From positions 142,809,501 through 142,873,500 of the forward strand of contig CM032229.1 of assembly GCA_019009955.1 (NCBI GenBank): a stretch of DNA of 64,000 nucleotides. The letters are read 5' to 3'. Position numbers and translations under genes: made by a program. Position 1 is the stretch's first letter. Every line of letters starts with the position of its first letter. The notes under the pieces are model-generated. The model was given only the letters and a program-made list of their open reading frames with translations. It did not search any database and was not told the DNA's origin. Below, in pieces: positions 1 through 10,488 of this stretch. This DNA comes from Riptortus pedestris. Taxonomy: Eukaryota > Arthropoda > Insecta > Hemiptera > Alydidae.

Positions 1-1461
1 CAAACATTTTGTTTGTGTTACGTAGCTGTTTGTGCTGAACTATTAATTGTACTAATCCCCTGATATTTTTATGTTATGAACACTGACCTATACTGTTTAT
101 TTATTTATTATTATGCTTCATATACTATTAATATTCTGTACTGGAGCTTTGCAATACTTAGTCATGTCATTATAGCAGAGTCGGTGTAATAACTTCCGAT
201 GGCAAAACTTCAAATGTGTTCAATTTTATATGAATTGCAATATTTTATCTGGCTTTCACTGGCTGAAGCAGTTATGTGATGTAATCAGTTAATTATTTTG
301 TACGAGGAATGAGTGATATCTATTTTATCATTGAGAGACTTTATGATTGACTTCCCACAAGCAACTAGTGAAGGTCTTGGCACTAAGGCAATACTTGTGA
401 TAAAATTGCTTTACTTGAACAAAAAAATATTAGCTTATCTGTGGGACAATGTTTAAAATGTATGTAATAACACTTGAACTATTGATTATAGGTTTGTTTT
501 TTTCATTGACTTAATCATAATTGATCTATTTAATTGAGCGTTATGCCATTTATTAATTGCATAATGACATAAATTGTGATTAAAAAAAACATAGATTGTG
601 GTGCATCTTTAAGTGACATGGAATCAAATGATAGTGCCAGCTTGTGCACCTCATGTTCAAAAATAGGTCTTTTTCTTTATCCATTGCCAGCTTTAATTTA
701 AATTCTTTACTTCATTATTTATTTATTAGCATTTAATACTTGAGCAATTTATTAACAGTAGGCAAAATAAATTTAGCTTTTCAGAGATAATAATGAAAAC
801 TCATTGTCACTTAATTTTTATAATTGTTAAAGATCTTGTTTATTATTGGAAAACATTTTTGGCTTTTAATATTTATATCTTTCTTAAATGTACTCCTGGT
901 TTAAGCTGTTAAACTCTACTTGTTTTTACAAAGGAAAACTAAATTTCTTCCCTAAATGTTTTGTTACAAAATGGAGCTATAATTAAAAAAAAAAAAAAAG
1001 CATGATATAAAATTCTCAGTAATCAAGACTCTTAAAAAATAAATAAATAAATAAAAAAATAAAAACAATAAAAAAAGGCTTGACTAAATAAAAATTCATT
1101 AAACTCCAAAATTTATCATTGGAAGAAACACTACTTTCTAATCAGTTTGAATATTGGGCACATAAAAGAAATTTGCTAATTTTATATTTGAAGTCATCTT
1201 AACTCTGGAAGTCAACAATAATTTTTTTTAATAGCTCTATTTATCTAGTTCAAAAGGGAACAACCTGCCTAATAGGTAGCGTCTTACTAATGAGAGTTTA
1301 AAAATCAAGGGGTAATTTCGAATTTGACAATATGTTAAACATTTTGTTTTCCATGTTTTTTTTTGTTTGTTTTTTTAATATACAATTAAAATGATATTCC
1401 AAAAGATGTAATTAAAAATCATTTTATCTAATCTTTAGGTGCCTAATTAAAAAAAAAAAAA
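1..1461. other. AT-rich sequence upstream of the first visible SDHD exon
   Basis: No convincing exon, RNA gene or complete mobile element is visible. The stretch is very AT-rich with homopolymer A runs (about 985-1000, 1035-1075 and 1449-1463). It is most simply read as part of the SDHD intron that ends at the acceptor at 1858-1859. The exon carrying the start codon and the mitochondrial transit peptide was not found here and may lie before the window. Confidence 0.5.
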
Positions 1462-1670
1462 AATTATTTATTAACATCCACTTTTTGTAACTAAGGCTTG
1501 GGCTATTTGGGACGGGTTATCTATAGGTTACCATCCTTTTCAAGCCAGGGTGGGACTGAGAATTTTATTTAATAAATTCCTTTGTCCAGACGGGAATCAA
1601 ACTCGCCACTCTAGGTTTACCATGTGAGATTAAGGTCAACGCTTTAACTCACATGGCTAACATAAGCCCC
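1462..1670 (-). repeat. tRNA-derived SINE copy, near full length
   Basis: On the minus strand this reads GGGGCTTATGTTAGCCATGTGAG (in two parts), then a B-box-like stretch (CGAGTTTGATTCCCGTCTGG), a body with GTCCCACCCTGGC and GGTAACCTATAGATAACCCG, and a tail TTAATAAATAA running into a poly-A/T run. The same body recurs at 4828, 5554, 10489, 27531, 40722, 41042, 56270 and 59738. The Pol III B-box resemblance and short AT-rich tail support a tRNA-derived SINE. The copy lies just upstream of the SDHD exon, within the presumed intron. Confidence 0.8.
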
Positions 1671-1859
1671 GAAGTACAAAATTGAAACAAGAAGACTGAA
1701 AGAATATTTTTATTTTGGTCCAATGAATATGATCTCAAGTGAAAAAAACAAGCTATTCACTTATAATATTTATTATTAAACAAGCTTAGAGTATATTTAT
1801 TTACATTTTATATTATATTTTTTTCGATTTAGAGATTAGATTGTATTTTTTCTTTCCAG

Positions 1860-2062
1860 ATCCAGCCGATTAAGTTAAGTGAAGCTGTGAAGCAGTTTTC
1901 TACAACACCGACAAGGCATTCAAGCCATGATCATGCGAAGCTTTGGGTCCTGGAGAGATACGTATCACTTGGCCTGCTTGCAGTTTGCCCTCTCGCCCTC
2001 ATGTTCCCCAATATGCTTTTTGATCTCATCATGGCAGTTTCAGTTGTCATGCACATGCATTG
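1860..2062 (+). CDS. SDHD: SDHD exon: succinate dehydrogenase cytochrome b small subunit, N-proximal visible part
   Basis: This exon encodes 67 codons plus two bases of the small membrane anchor of mitochondrial complex II (succinate:ubiquinone oxidoreductase), which anchors SDHA/SDHB in the inner membrane and helps bind heme b and ubiquinone. A polypyrimidine tract and acceptor AG (1858-1859) precede it and a GT donor (2063) follows. The frame reads IQPIKLSEAVKQFSTTPTRH, then LERYVSLGLLAVCPLALMFP (first membrane helix) and FDLIMAVSVVMHMHW (start of the second). Numbering from the first visible residue, H65 lies exactly 12 residues before Y77 of the next exon. That is the spacing of the heme-ligand His and quinone-site Tyr in human and E. 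coli SdhD. The Ser/Thr/Arg-rich start fits the end of a transit peptide. The initiating exon is not seen, so the gene is partial here. Confidence 0.93.
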
Positions 2063-2702
2063 GTAAAAGTCTATTTTTATTAATTATTTGATAAACCATC
2101 TGTAATATTTTTTATTTATTTGGTTTGTGCCCCACAGCGATGGTGATTGGCATCATTAATAAAATTGTTGCCGATCTATCATAATTGAAGAACTTAAATG
2201 TTTTCTTCCGATTTTTAGATGATTCTAATAATAATAATAAGGTTTTTAGTTTGTACTCATGACACCATTTTTGAAAAGATTATTTTAATATCTATCGAAA
2301 CTGCCTAATAGATGGCAAAAAAAGTTCTTATATATATATATATATATATATAAATGAGTTCTCCAACACCGGCGATTTACTCATTATTCAAGTGTGTTCA
2401 AAATAGCGAAAAGCAAAATAAAAACAAGAAACGGAAAAAGAGTGAACTATGGCATATGGTGATTTTTGAAACGGGTTATTGGCATACCAGTCTTATATGA
2501 AGCGAACTATATCGTATATGGAAACATCAGGTTGATGAAAATAATATAAATGAAAATGTAAGTATGAAAGGGGGGGGGGAAAGAAAGAAAAAATAAATTA
2601 ATAAACAATAAGGAGAAGGAATAACCAAAAAAAAAGGATAAATAAAAAAAAAGGAAAACAGCCAGCCAGACAGTCAGTCAATATGTGATGTGCAGTTAGA
2701 GT

Positions 2703-2936
2703 TTAGATACAATGACTACAAGTCGGTGTGTCCTTGTTTGTCATTAAGTGTCCGTGGGTCAGCAAGGAATGGCCAATGCCTAGTCTGGTCAGCACAATTT
2801 CCTCTCTTCGTTTGCTTCTGTTGCTTGATGTCCAGTCCTTAACTGTTTGTTTTATTCTATAGAATAAAATATGCTCAGTTTCTGACAAGTTTAGGGAGGT
2901 TTTCATGATCAAAATAGTATAGTACCTGTTGAGCAT
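2703..2936 (-). pseudogene. Non-LTR retrotransposon (LINE) fragment near the C-terminal end of the RT protein
   Basis: The minus strand is open for 77 codons and contains SKRREEIVLTRLGIGHSLLT followed by HGHLM and TPTCSHC. This matches the pattern RREEVVLTRLRIGHTRLTHxxLM...PxCxxC found after the RNase H/RT region of many jockey-, I- and R1-type LINE proteins, where the cysteines begin a zinc-knuckle-like motif. It stops right after the second Cys, with no further LINE ORF on either side, so it is a truncated relic in the SDHD intron. The methionine at the start is not meaningful. Family recognition is from memory of the motif, not a search. Confidence 0.75.
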
Positions 2937-3423
2937 ATATTCAAATAACGTTTGAAGTGTATTGTACTACCCAAGGTTTAATGAATACTTTCTTTTGATT
3001 CTATATTTTTCTATTTAGAATTAATCGTGTAAACAAAATACAATATTTTTTTTAACACTACATAATGGGTCTCCAAAAAAAAAATGTTTTGTTAGCTGCA
3101 TGAGATATTTTTACTGAATTATGTTTTAGAAATCGCTGATTTCAGAAGTGATGTCCATTTCTTTCTATCACATAAGGGTTTTTTTGCAAATTCAAATACA
3201 AAAAATTGGTAAAAGCGCTCGTTTATTCAAAATTATCAAACATTAAATTTTGTTACAACCAATTAAATATTATTTTGAGACATAATAACAATATTATACT
3301 TATTCGTGTTTTTTAATGATACCTTTTCTTCTTTTCCTTGATACCTCGCTGAGTCCTTTTCCTATTTCCATCTTTAGTTTCCCGCTTGAACATCCAACAG
3401 TATAGTGCAATCATAGTGATATC

Positions 3424-3804
3424 TCATCTTCCTTGGTACGACGATGAAAACGATTTTACAAATTGTTTTGTCAACCCCAATTTGATGTGGGGAGTGGGCA
3501 ACAAATACTTTTCTGGTGGTACCAAAGTAGTATTGATAAAAATTTTCTGTCCAGGTTTTAAAGTTTCTCGGGGTGGCCAATCACTTTTAGTCCAGTGCTG
3601 TTCTCTGGCTCTACTATCCCACAAGCATAAGTATTTAGTATAGCCTGCCTGCTGACCCAAAAGTATCGTGAGATTTTGAAGTCCCCACAAACCATCTATT
3701 AACGGTCTTGATATTTGATTTTTTCCAGGATATGGCCAAATCGTTATAGTTTTCTTCCATATGCACATAATGCCCAATCGGAAATTATGCAAATTTATTT
3801 CCAT
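3424..3804 (-). pseudogene. Decayed transposon-associated ORF (LLGQQ..GYTKY / HIKLGL family)
   Basis: The minus-strand frame contains LLGQQAGYTKYLCLWDSRAR, HWTKSDWPPRETL and LPTPHIKLGLTKQFVKS in that order. I recognise this block from a widely dispersed uncharacterised protein in arthropod and cnidarian genomes (usual form LLGQQxGYTKYPCFLCLWDSRA ... PPLHIKLGLMKQFVKAL), which is generally repetitive and transposon-like. One Cys of the usual CFLC pair is missing. The similarity ends just after FVK, so this is a fragment without a sensible start. Its molecular function is unknown to me. It lies antisense within the SDHD intron. Confidence 0.55.
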
Positions 3805-4050
3805 TGTGCAGTAATTAAGTTTTTTTAATTATTAAATTAAAAAAAAAAACACATAGGTTTATTACTAATGAACATAAATACTGCAAAAACACATAAAAAC
3901 CTATGTGATCGAATTTTTCAAATATTTTTCCTGTTTTTTGGAGGTCAAAATCTATAAAAAAATGTTATGAAATTCTTTGGCAGTTTTTTAGTCTCAAACC
4001 TGTGTAATCTGAGAATGCATAATTTCTTCTAATTACATCTGATCAATAAA

Positions 4051-4419
4051 ATGACAACAATGTGTGGTAAGAAGTTTATTATTAGGGTCTGTTCTGTTAG
4101 TGGATGGCCCCATTACAGTTGTTTTAATTATGTTCCAGTAACTAGTTCCAGGCGTTTTACCAATAAACACATTTTCGGCGTATCATTAGGATCCTCATCG
4201 TACTCTGAAGAAGAATCACCTCCATTTTCACGTGCACCCACAAAAGAGTCCAACACAATTTCTTCAACAGAAAAAAATCTTTTCCCAGATATTTTGAGGC
4301 ACTTGAAAAGCAGAAAATATATTGACTACATATGCAAGGATAAATTGCACAAATTGGTACTGGAGAAAAAGGGACAGAGCAGGTATTGGTACACTGAGAA
4401 CACCAGATATCCTGCCTAA
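4051..4419 (+). other. Open frame of 122 codons, unrecognised
   Basis: A single open frame in the SDHD intron. Its C-terminal half (SSYSEEESPPFSRAP and then LRHLKSRKYIDYICKDKLHK) has a composition plausible for coding sequence, but no domain is recognised. It overlaps an open frame on the other strand (4157-4459). It could be a transposon relic like its neighbour at 3424 or chance. I do not assert a gene. Confidence 0.15.
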
Positions 4420-4827
4420 TGATTAATAAGTGCTTTTGATGTATGTGCACTATCTTCAAGCAATGACTCCAAAATCGAAAGTGCTTGCCATCTGTACTCT
4501 AGATCAGCTAAGTAACAAAGACTGATAGATTTGACATTAGTGTTATAAATACTGATGGAACGCACTCAGTGATGGGAATAATTCGGCAATCTTCTGCCAA
4601 AAAAATGTAGTGAATATAAAGATTTAAATAGGAGGTTAAAGGAATTTTATATGAACTTTAAACAAGATCAAGTATATAAAGTTGTCCCCAGAATTCTTGA
4701 CATCCTGTTTAACTCCACCAGAATTTTCGAAGCCTCTAAACTTAGTACACAAATTCTCATGTTAGACATGCAATATCCCCTGTCATGACTTAGTCAAGCA
4801 TTTCCCTTCCCTATCATAATAATTATA

Positions 4828-5025
4828 TGGGGTTAAAATTGGCCAGGTGAGGGTTTTAATCTCACATGTTAAACCTCCAGTGGCGAGTTTGATTCCCACC
4901 TGGGCTATAGGAATTTATTTATTGACGAACTCATTAAATAAAAGTCTCATCCTGGTTAGAAAAGGGCTATAGCATAACCTATCCCAGTTAGCTGTAGTAG
5001 CACAAAGTGAATGTAAATAAGTAAC
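4828..5025 (+). repeat. tRNA-derived SINE copy, diverged
   Basis: It shares the SINE body: TTAATCTCACATG, AGTGGCGAGTTTGATTCCC, CCTGGGC..AGGAATTTATTTA, a CATCCTGG block and CATAACCTATCCCAGTTAGC, ending in a TAAATAAGTAA tail. The 5' part is diverged. It ends 28 bp upstream of the second SDHD exon and so lies close to the branch-point/acceptor region. Confidence 0.75.
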
Positions 5026-5053
5026 ATAACACTAATTATATACTTGTTTTCAG

Positions 5054-5231
5054 GGGCATTGAGGCTATCGTGATAGACTATATTAGGCCCATTATTTTTG
5101 GTAGCTTCATACCAAAATTGGCTGTATGGTCTGTCTATCTACTTTCCATCTTCACACTTGTTGGCCTCCTGAATCTCATCTTCAACAACTGTGGTCTTGG
5201 AAACAGCATCAGGCTATTGTGGAGGGTCTAA
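5054..5231 (+). CDS. SDHD: SDHD terminal coding exon
   Basis: The exon continues the frame from 2062 (TG|G = Trp68), giving WGIEAIVIDYIRPIIFG, then PKLAVWSVYLLSIFTLVGLL (third membrane helix) and GLGNSIRLLWRV followed by TAA at 5229-5231. Y77, after Asp76, is the predicted ubiquinone-site tyrosine. The C-terminal LLWRV matches the family ending LWK/R-hydrophobic. With the previous exon the visible protein is 126 residues, compared with about 100 for mature SDHD plus part of the transit peptide. It acts in the TCA cycle and respiratory chain in the inner mitochondrial membrane. Confidence 0.93.
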
Positions 5232-5282
5232 TGATCTGCAAAAATGTACAAATTGATCGAAAACTATTTATTTTTGTTTTGT

Positions 5283-5288
5283 AATAAA
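5283..5288 (+). promoter_or_regulatory. SDHD: Likely SDHD polyadenylation signal
   Basis: AATAAA lies 52 bases after the SDHD stop codon and is followed by a T-rich stretch (5301-5325), as expected for a short 3' UTR. A second AATAAA occurs near 5397 and could be an alternative site. Confidence 0.55.
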
Positions 5289-5553
5289 ACTGAAACAGTA
5301 TTCTTTGTTGTTTTCTTTTTCACAAAGCTTTGTAGTTATTCACCTAGTGATTGACTGCTTTGTGATATTTTGTTGCTTGTTACTGAATAATTTGTAAATA
5401 AATTATTATGTTTTGTTTGATTTTGTAATACACCCTCTCTCTCTTCTAAACTATTTATTTCCCTTGTATTTTGTCTTTTTCAGATTATGAAATTCTTCAT
5501 TCTTGGTATTATTTCCACAACAAAGGCGATTCAACATTTCAAATTATCTGTTT

Positions 5554-5712
5554 GGGGCTCAGATTAGCCCCTATAAGTGTTGACCTTAATCTCACTTAGT
5601 ATAACCTAGAATGGTGAGTTTGATTCCTGCCTGGGCAATAGGAATTTATTTAGTGACGAACTCATTACATAAAATCCTTAGTCCCACCCATAATCTCTGA
5701 TTAAATAAATTA
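5554..5712 (+). repeat. tRNA-derived SINE copy, 3' truncated
   Basis: It starts with GGGGCTCAGATTAGCCCC and carries TTGACCTTAATCTCAC, a B-box-like GAGTTTGATTCCTGCC, CTGGGCAATAGGAATTTATT and TTAGTCCCACCC. It then ends without the GTGGACGTTAATAAATAA tail. It lies about 320 bp downstream of the SDHD stop codon. Confidence 0.8.
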
Positions 5713-6640
5713 TTTAGTATTGACTGTAAAGAGGAATATAGAGTATACTTAATTAGATTACATAACTAGCCATGAATAATGAAGATAAAATGCCACTTGG
5801 TCTCTCTTTTATTAACCATTCAAAGTGTAATGAGATAATGCAATATTATCCCCCACCCTTAAAACTACTGTTTCTATTTATCAATCCTCCATTTATGAAC
5901 ATATTTCTCATAACTTTATTCATTCCTTTCTCTGTGCTCTTATTTCAAATCAAAAGTACTTGAAATTATCCCATGGCAATATTGAAAATATATTTGCCAC
6001 CTGAGTAGTGTTCTGCATTTACACTTTTTCATGAAAGGTGCTGTAATGAATTACAATCTAGTATCTATCTAATGCAAAGTTGGTAACTTAGTTTTGAATT
6101 AAGTTTACATAATTTTTTGGATGATTTACTGATCATTTTTATTAAATATAATTCTGAACAGTTTACTTTATACTTCTAACTTCTGCAATTATATAGTTGT
6201 CAAAACACTCCTAAGAAGCTGTTTGTGCTTTTGTTTATTTTTCCATATAAATTATTATTTTTGCAATGAAAGTGTATTTTAAATCATAACTTAATTATTA
6301 TTATTATTATCATCAGTAATTACAATCTCAGCAAAAAATGATTTCATTTATTTTTTAGAATTCAAAAATAGCATGTAAACACTGACTGCAGTCATTAAGT
6401 AACTGTGACAGTGTGTGCGGTAAGACAATGTTTTATCTTTGTGATTGTATATTAGTGTCTCAACAGTACCTACATCTGAAATCACATAGAATTAAAAAAT
6501 TCGGTGGCGTATTGTAAGGAAAATGACAACCTATTGCCTGGTAAAATACTCTAAAATGTAAAATTAAAGTAATTCATGCAGCTAAAATATTTGGTCCATT
6601 ATCAATATAATTATTTATCAGAAAACAAAATGGGTGACTA
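5713..6640. other. AT-rich sequence with no recognised feature
   Basis: No exon, element terminus or RNA gene could be recognised. It includes a short ATT-type microsatellite near 6295-6312. The 63-codon open frame at 5772 has no recognisable features. Confidence 0.4.
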
Positions 6641-6644
6641 ATAA

Positions 6645-6780
6645 TTCTGGACCCAATATTTTTTATATGTTCTTCATATTTTCATGTCTAGGATCACCAA
6701 TAAAAAGCACTTTTCCCCATACACTATTGATACTACTGCCCTACATGTGGCGTGGCTTACATGCCACCTCTTCAGGGGCT
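6645..6780 (-). repeat. Dispersed repeat D copy with hammerhead-like motif (core damaged)
   Basis: On the minus strand the sequence reads AGCCC-CTGAAGA-GGTGGC-ATGTAA-GCCAC, then GCCACATGTA-GGGC, then an ATAAA/GGTGATCC body ending in ATATTGGGTCC. The same order occurs on the plus strand at 19437-19553. Stem I (GCCC/GGGC) and stem II (GTGGC/GCCAC) pair perfectly, but the GAAA core segment has become GCCA. If this is a hammerhead relic it should be inactive. Confidence 0.55.
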
Positions 6781-6954
6781 ATCCATTTATGAAGTGCTAG
6801 TTTCCCTCTTACATTCGTTTCGACTGTCCTCACGGGGAAGGTAGTTGATGGGAAGTATCATACATACATTTACCATCTTACATATCTCTGAAGAGAAAAT
6901 TAGCCATCATAAACATTTTTGAGTTGGTATTCTGGCAGGTGTGAGAGACTTCTA

Positions 6955-7119
6955 ATGTAGGTAGGATGAAAGAATTGGCTACACTTCCACTATAACAATT
7001 TATTAAAACGGCAGTGCGCTTTCGAAGCAGTGCATCATTGTCAGTGCCCGAAGGTCTTGGATTTTGACCTGACAGCTCTTGGATCTGGGCTTCAGCCAAT
7101 TATTTCATCCTACCTACAT
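6955..7119. mobile_element. 165-bp element with 26-bp terminal inverted repeats (repeat E copy)
   Basis: The left end, starting ATGTAGGTAGGATGAAAG and ending AATTGGCT (6955-6980), is the inverted copy of 7094-7119 with one mismatch in 26. The interior (minus strand) holds CACTGA...TTCGAAAGCGCACTGCC and an AATAAATTGTT stretch, also seen at 22570-22690 (minus) and in part at 48780-48880 (plus). The superfamily is not clear and no clean target duplication is seen. The open frame crossing it is not considered a gene. Confidence 0.6.
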
Positions 7120-7189
7120 AAACATTTTTATTGAACAGGTAAGTGGATTCATGAGGCAAGGGACTTTTGAAAAATGTCTTTAACTGCTT

Positions 7190-7420
7190 ATCGAACCTTC
7201 TCTAGATGACGAAAATGAGAGGTTCAATCAAGTTCATGTATTTGTATGTCTGTAATTTTAGTTTGATTGCTGCAAACTTGATATTTGGGTGGGTGCATGT
7301 AAATCTAAAGTTCATCACTGGCTGAAATTAGTTCAGGAGGAATGAGGTTTTAGAGGGTGGCGAGAAATTCTTAATTTCTTATTATGAGTCCAATTGAAAA
7401 ATGACAAAGATACACATATT
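7190..7420 (+). mobile_element. HINE-like element, strongly degraded fragment
   Basis: It retains the block before the core (TCTAGATGACGAAAATGAG.GGTTCAATC) and the block after it (GGCTGAAATTAG..GGAGGAATGAGG, then GAGTCCAATTGAAAAATGAC), in the + order of the family. The (TA)n core and both termini are lost. Confidence 0.5.
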
Positions 7421-7429
7421 AACAAATCA

Positions 7430-9039
7430 TGTTATTGTCAAAACCAAAACTATATAATTAGTGAAGTTTGTTGGACAATTGTTGATGAGTGAGAATTGAA
7501 GAGGAATATAAATCATATGATCCATCGTATAATGTAATTATATAAGATAGGCCTGTCAAATTCGCCAGCAAACATCCTGCTTTAGAATTAAAATATCTAA
7601 GGATTTTAAAGGTAACAGAATCACACAACTGTCCTGTTACTAAGGTGCTAATGCCTGGCCCTAAAGCTTATTCATGTTGCGTCCCTCTTAGTTTAATTGG
7701 TAGTTTAGGTGGCCATATGTTTGTGTTTTATCAAGGTTTAAAAAACATGGTTTTTGATACAAATGTTAATTTGTATTGTTAGCCCCCCTTTTTCCAGGCG
7801 AACTCCAATACCAATCATCTGAAGTTGTCGAACACCAACACCTTTTATTATTATTAATTATTCATCAATTGTAGAATTGCATATTATTTTATCTATATCT
7901 TGATTTAAAATTATTAACAATATCTTTAATTTAATATTAAGTACAAAGCCAGCATTACGAATACTTGTAATGCATTCCAATTTTCACAAGAGCAAAGAGA
8001 ATTTATCCAGACAAAGTAACACTAAATAAAATCTACAGTAGTGCCCAGGTCAGTCCCAATTAATCTTAAACAAAATGGACATTCATTAAAAAAAAAAATT
8101 ATGTGATTGGATTTTTTTTTTTTAAATAACGATGAATTAGGGAAGATTAATAAAAGTTATAGTACTAATGAAGTTTGCAATTATTTTTATGCAAATTGTT
8201 ATCAACAATAAATGAGTATAGTTCTGATTTTCCAGCTGAAAGGACTTGCTGGATCTTCATATAATAATTCATGATAACCTTTTTGTAGTCACTCCACAAA
8301 TAATTTTCTTATAGCTATATAAATTTCAAATTTCGTGACAATTCAATTACACGAAGTAGAATCAATATAGAATTTTACCAATAGTTTTTCAAGTGAAACT
8401 TTATTATTAATGATTTTACAAAATTTATATTTTATCTCACTTTTTTGTGCTCCTTAAATCTCCAAAAAAGAAAACCTTCAGAGCATTGTAAATTACTTCA
8501 CATCAGTTTTAAAAAGTACAAGAAAAAGTCATGTTTTTGGGTTCCACTAGGAATTCCTGGTAGTTTAGCCACACTCTAATAGATAGCGCTAGACGTGTAA
8601 AGCACTGCTCCAAGTTCCTCATGCTGAAGCTTGTTTTCGTAAAATAGAAGGAAAAATAGGGAGAAAGTTTATTTTTCATCATTCGGAAATAAAATAGTGA
8701 TTTCCCCGTGTAAATTTTTTCAACAACAATTTTATTTAAAACACCGGATGCACGTTTTCCTAGACATTTTTTGAAAACACCATTAACACAGAAAGATTTA
8801 TTATGTGAATTTAAGAAATGTATTTATATCCATTACGTGTTTAAAACGTAATTGTGTAACTCGAAGTATTTTTGGTTTGCTTCAATAGACTGAATAATAT
8901 TTAGACAATTATAAGTAATTTTCTTTCATATTCTTATATAGCAATTTTAACAACAACCACCATATAGTAATTTCAATATTTTTAATTTATAAATAGAAAA
9001 TACATATATATTTTCTATATCGTTAATATGATTTGTAGG
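7430..9039. other. AT-rich sequence with no recognised feature
   Basis: No coding exon, RNA or element terminus could be identified in this 1.6 kb. Confidence 0.4.
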
Positions 9040-9321
9040 AGTGGTGTTTACTGTAAGCCGAAAATAAAATATGCAAACGTCTCGCTTAATATTCAAGCTA
9101 GAGAAACAATGTGATTTCAACAATTTTACAACAGTGAATTTTGCAATAAGATCGCTTATACTCAAATTTAGATTCGACGAATAATAACGGAGATTTTTTG
9201 TATTCCCCTCTCTAAATATCTTCCTCATTGGTCCGATTTCAACCTATAATGAATTTGATCTTTGAGTTTGATACCGATTAAACAAAAATTGCGACCGCTA
9301 GAGCAGTAAGAGACACACAAA

Positions 9322-9374
<53 letters not shown>

Positions 9375-9480
9375 TCACTTTCGCCATCTCCTAGGTAGTA
9401 TCGATGGACATTTGTGAAAAATCGCGTCATGCGTCGAAACTCAATAGGTGACTTCTCTTAAGGGAAATATGATAAACAGA
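9040..9480 (-). mobile_element. HINE-like element, 3'-truncated, (TA)n core at about 9328-9366
   Basis: It shows the family's ordered blocks in minus orientation: GCAAACGTCTCGCTTAATATTCAAG (two parts), CGACGAATAATAACGGAG, TTGGTCCGATTTCAACC, ATTGCGACCGCTAGAGCAGT, the TA core, TCGCCATCTCCTAGGTAG, ATCGATGGACATTTG, and the palindromic end CTTCTCTTAAGGGAAAT..GATAAA. The hairpin end is missing. Confidence 0.75.
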
Positions 9481-9500
9481 TCAGTAAAAGTGGGTATATT

Positions 9501-9553
<53 letters not shown>

Positions 9554-9685
9554 TTGAACAAACCTCATTTTCGTCATTTCCTAGGTAATATCGATGGACA
9601 TTTGTGAATATCGCGTCGTGCGTCGAACTCAATAGGTGACTTCTCTTAAGGGAAATATGATAAAAACAGATAAAAAAAAAGATCA

Positions 9686-9747
<62 letters not shown>

Positions 9748-9800
9748 GTCTGTTGCCCATCTAGCCACTGCAATTTTCGTTTGAACCTTACCGATGTCGG
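9481..9800. mobile_element. Two partial HINE-like units sharing TA tracts
   Basis: A minus-orientation tail (about 9548-9672: TCGTCATTTCCTAGGTAATA, ATCGATGGACATTTG, CTTCTCTTAAGGG) repeats the tail of the preceding copy. A 60-bp TA tract (9685-9744) then leads into a plus-orientation block (TGTCTGTTGCCC, CTGCAATTTTCGTTTGAACC). The arrangement looks like tail duplication, possibly with recombination through TA tracts. The 122-codon open frame here is made of TA repeats and is not a gene. Confidence 0.6.
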
Positions 9801-9927
9801 AAAATTCAAAATGTCTCCGTTACTGAGTCTTTTAATTTTAAAGAAATGAATTCATTTTGGTATTTTGATTGTTCTATTAATGTTTTGATTTTCCCCATGT
9901 TTCTCTATCGACAATATTGACCTTTAA

Positions 9928-10140
9928 ACGACAAGGCTGTGTCATACATGATACCTATGCCGTAATTTGTACACGCATGTGTTTTGTAACTAACAGGACA
10001 AGACTGGTGTGCTTAATACTCTCCTATTCAATAGTCAAATTCATGTCCAGGTCATTGCACGCTCTGTCCTCCATCATTTTTCGTAATTTTTGGGGGAGTG
10101 TTTGTGCCGGTAGGTGTCGTATTTGACACAGCCTTGTTGT
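9928..10140. mobile_element. 213-bp MITE-like element flanked by TTAA
   Basis: TTAA (9924-9927) is followed by ACGACAAGGCTGTGTCATAC and then ATGATACCTATGCC. The other end is the inverted form (GGTAGGTGTCGTATTTGACA, CAGCCTTGTTGT) followed by TTAA (10141-10144). The imperfect TIR is about 35 bp. A related right end recurs at 11036-11092. The TTAA flanks suggest a TTAA-targeting transposase, but the ends lack the CCC start of piggyBac elements. Confidence 0.6.
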
Positions 10141-10488
10141 TTAACTTCCCTTTTGTAAATTTCCTCTGTCACTGAATTGGCTATTTATCACTGATGATAT
10201 TAGAAATGAACTTTTAAGACAAATGGAAGATAGTGATAGTAATTTTTAAATAATAAAAAAAAAAATAGAAGAGGTGCGTGCCCGTCTTTGTAGTGAATGC
10301 CAAATAAGTATTTGCGGTGAACACATACTAATGGTATCCCTGAACGTTTTGCCAATAACGAATAGTCAAGTGAATAGTTTCATGTTTTTTTTGCATTATT
10401 TTCCTTATAAAATGAGTGTCATGGTTTTTTTTGTACTGTGTAGGTTAATATTTATATATATTTTTTTATACTTAGGTTATAATTTTTT

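Larger units (their letters stand above)
2063..5053 (+). other. SDHD intron with GT...AG ends
   Basis: The donor GTAAAAGT (2063) and acceptor TTTTCAG (ending 5053) restore the codon TGG across the junction, giving the conserved HWG of SDHD. The intron is about 3 kb. It carries a (TA)n tract near 2330-2352, a purine/AAAG-rich stretch (2568-2660), a LINE fragment (minus strand), a decayed transposon ORF (minus strand), and a SINE ending only about 30 bp before the acceptor. The stretch between about 3805 and 4820 shows no recognised element. Confidence 0.88.

Noticed and set aside
9441..9809. 122-codon minus open frame
   Set aside because: Made largely of translated TA repeats (YIYIYI) and HINE-like sequence.
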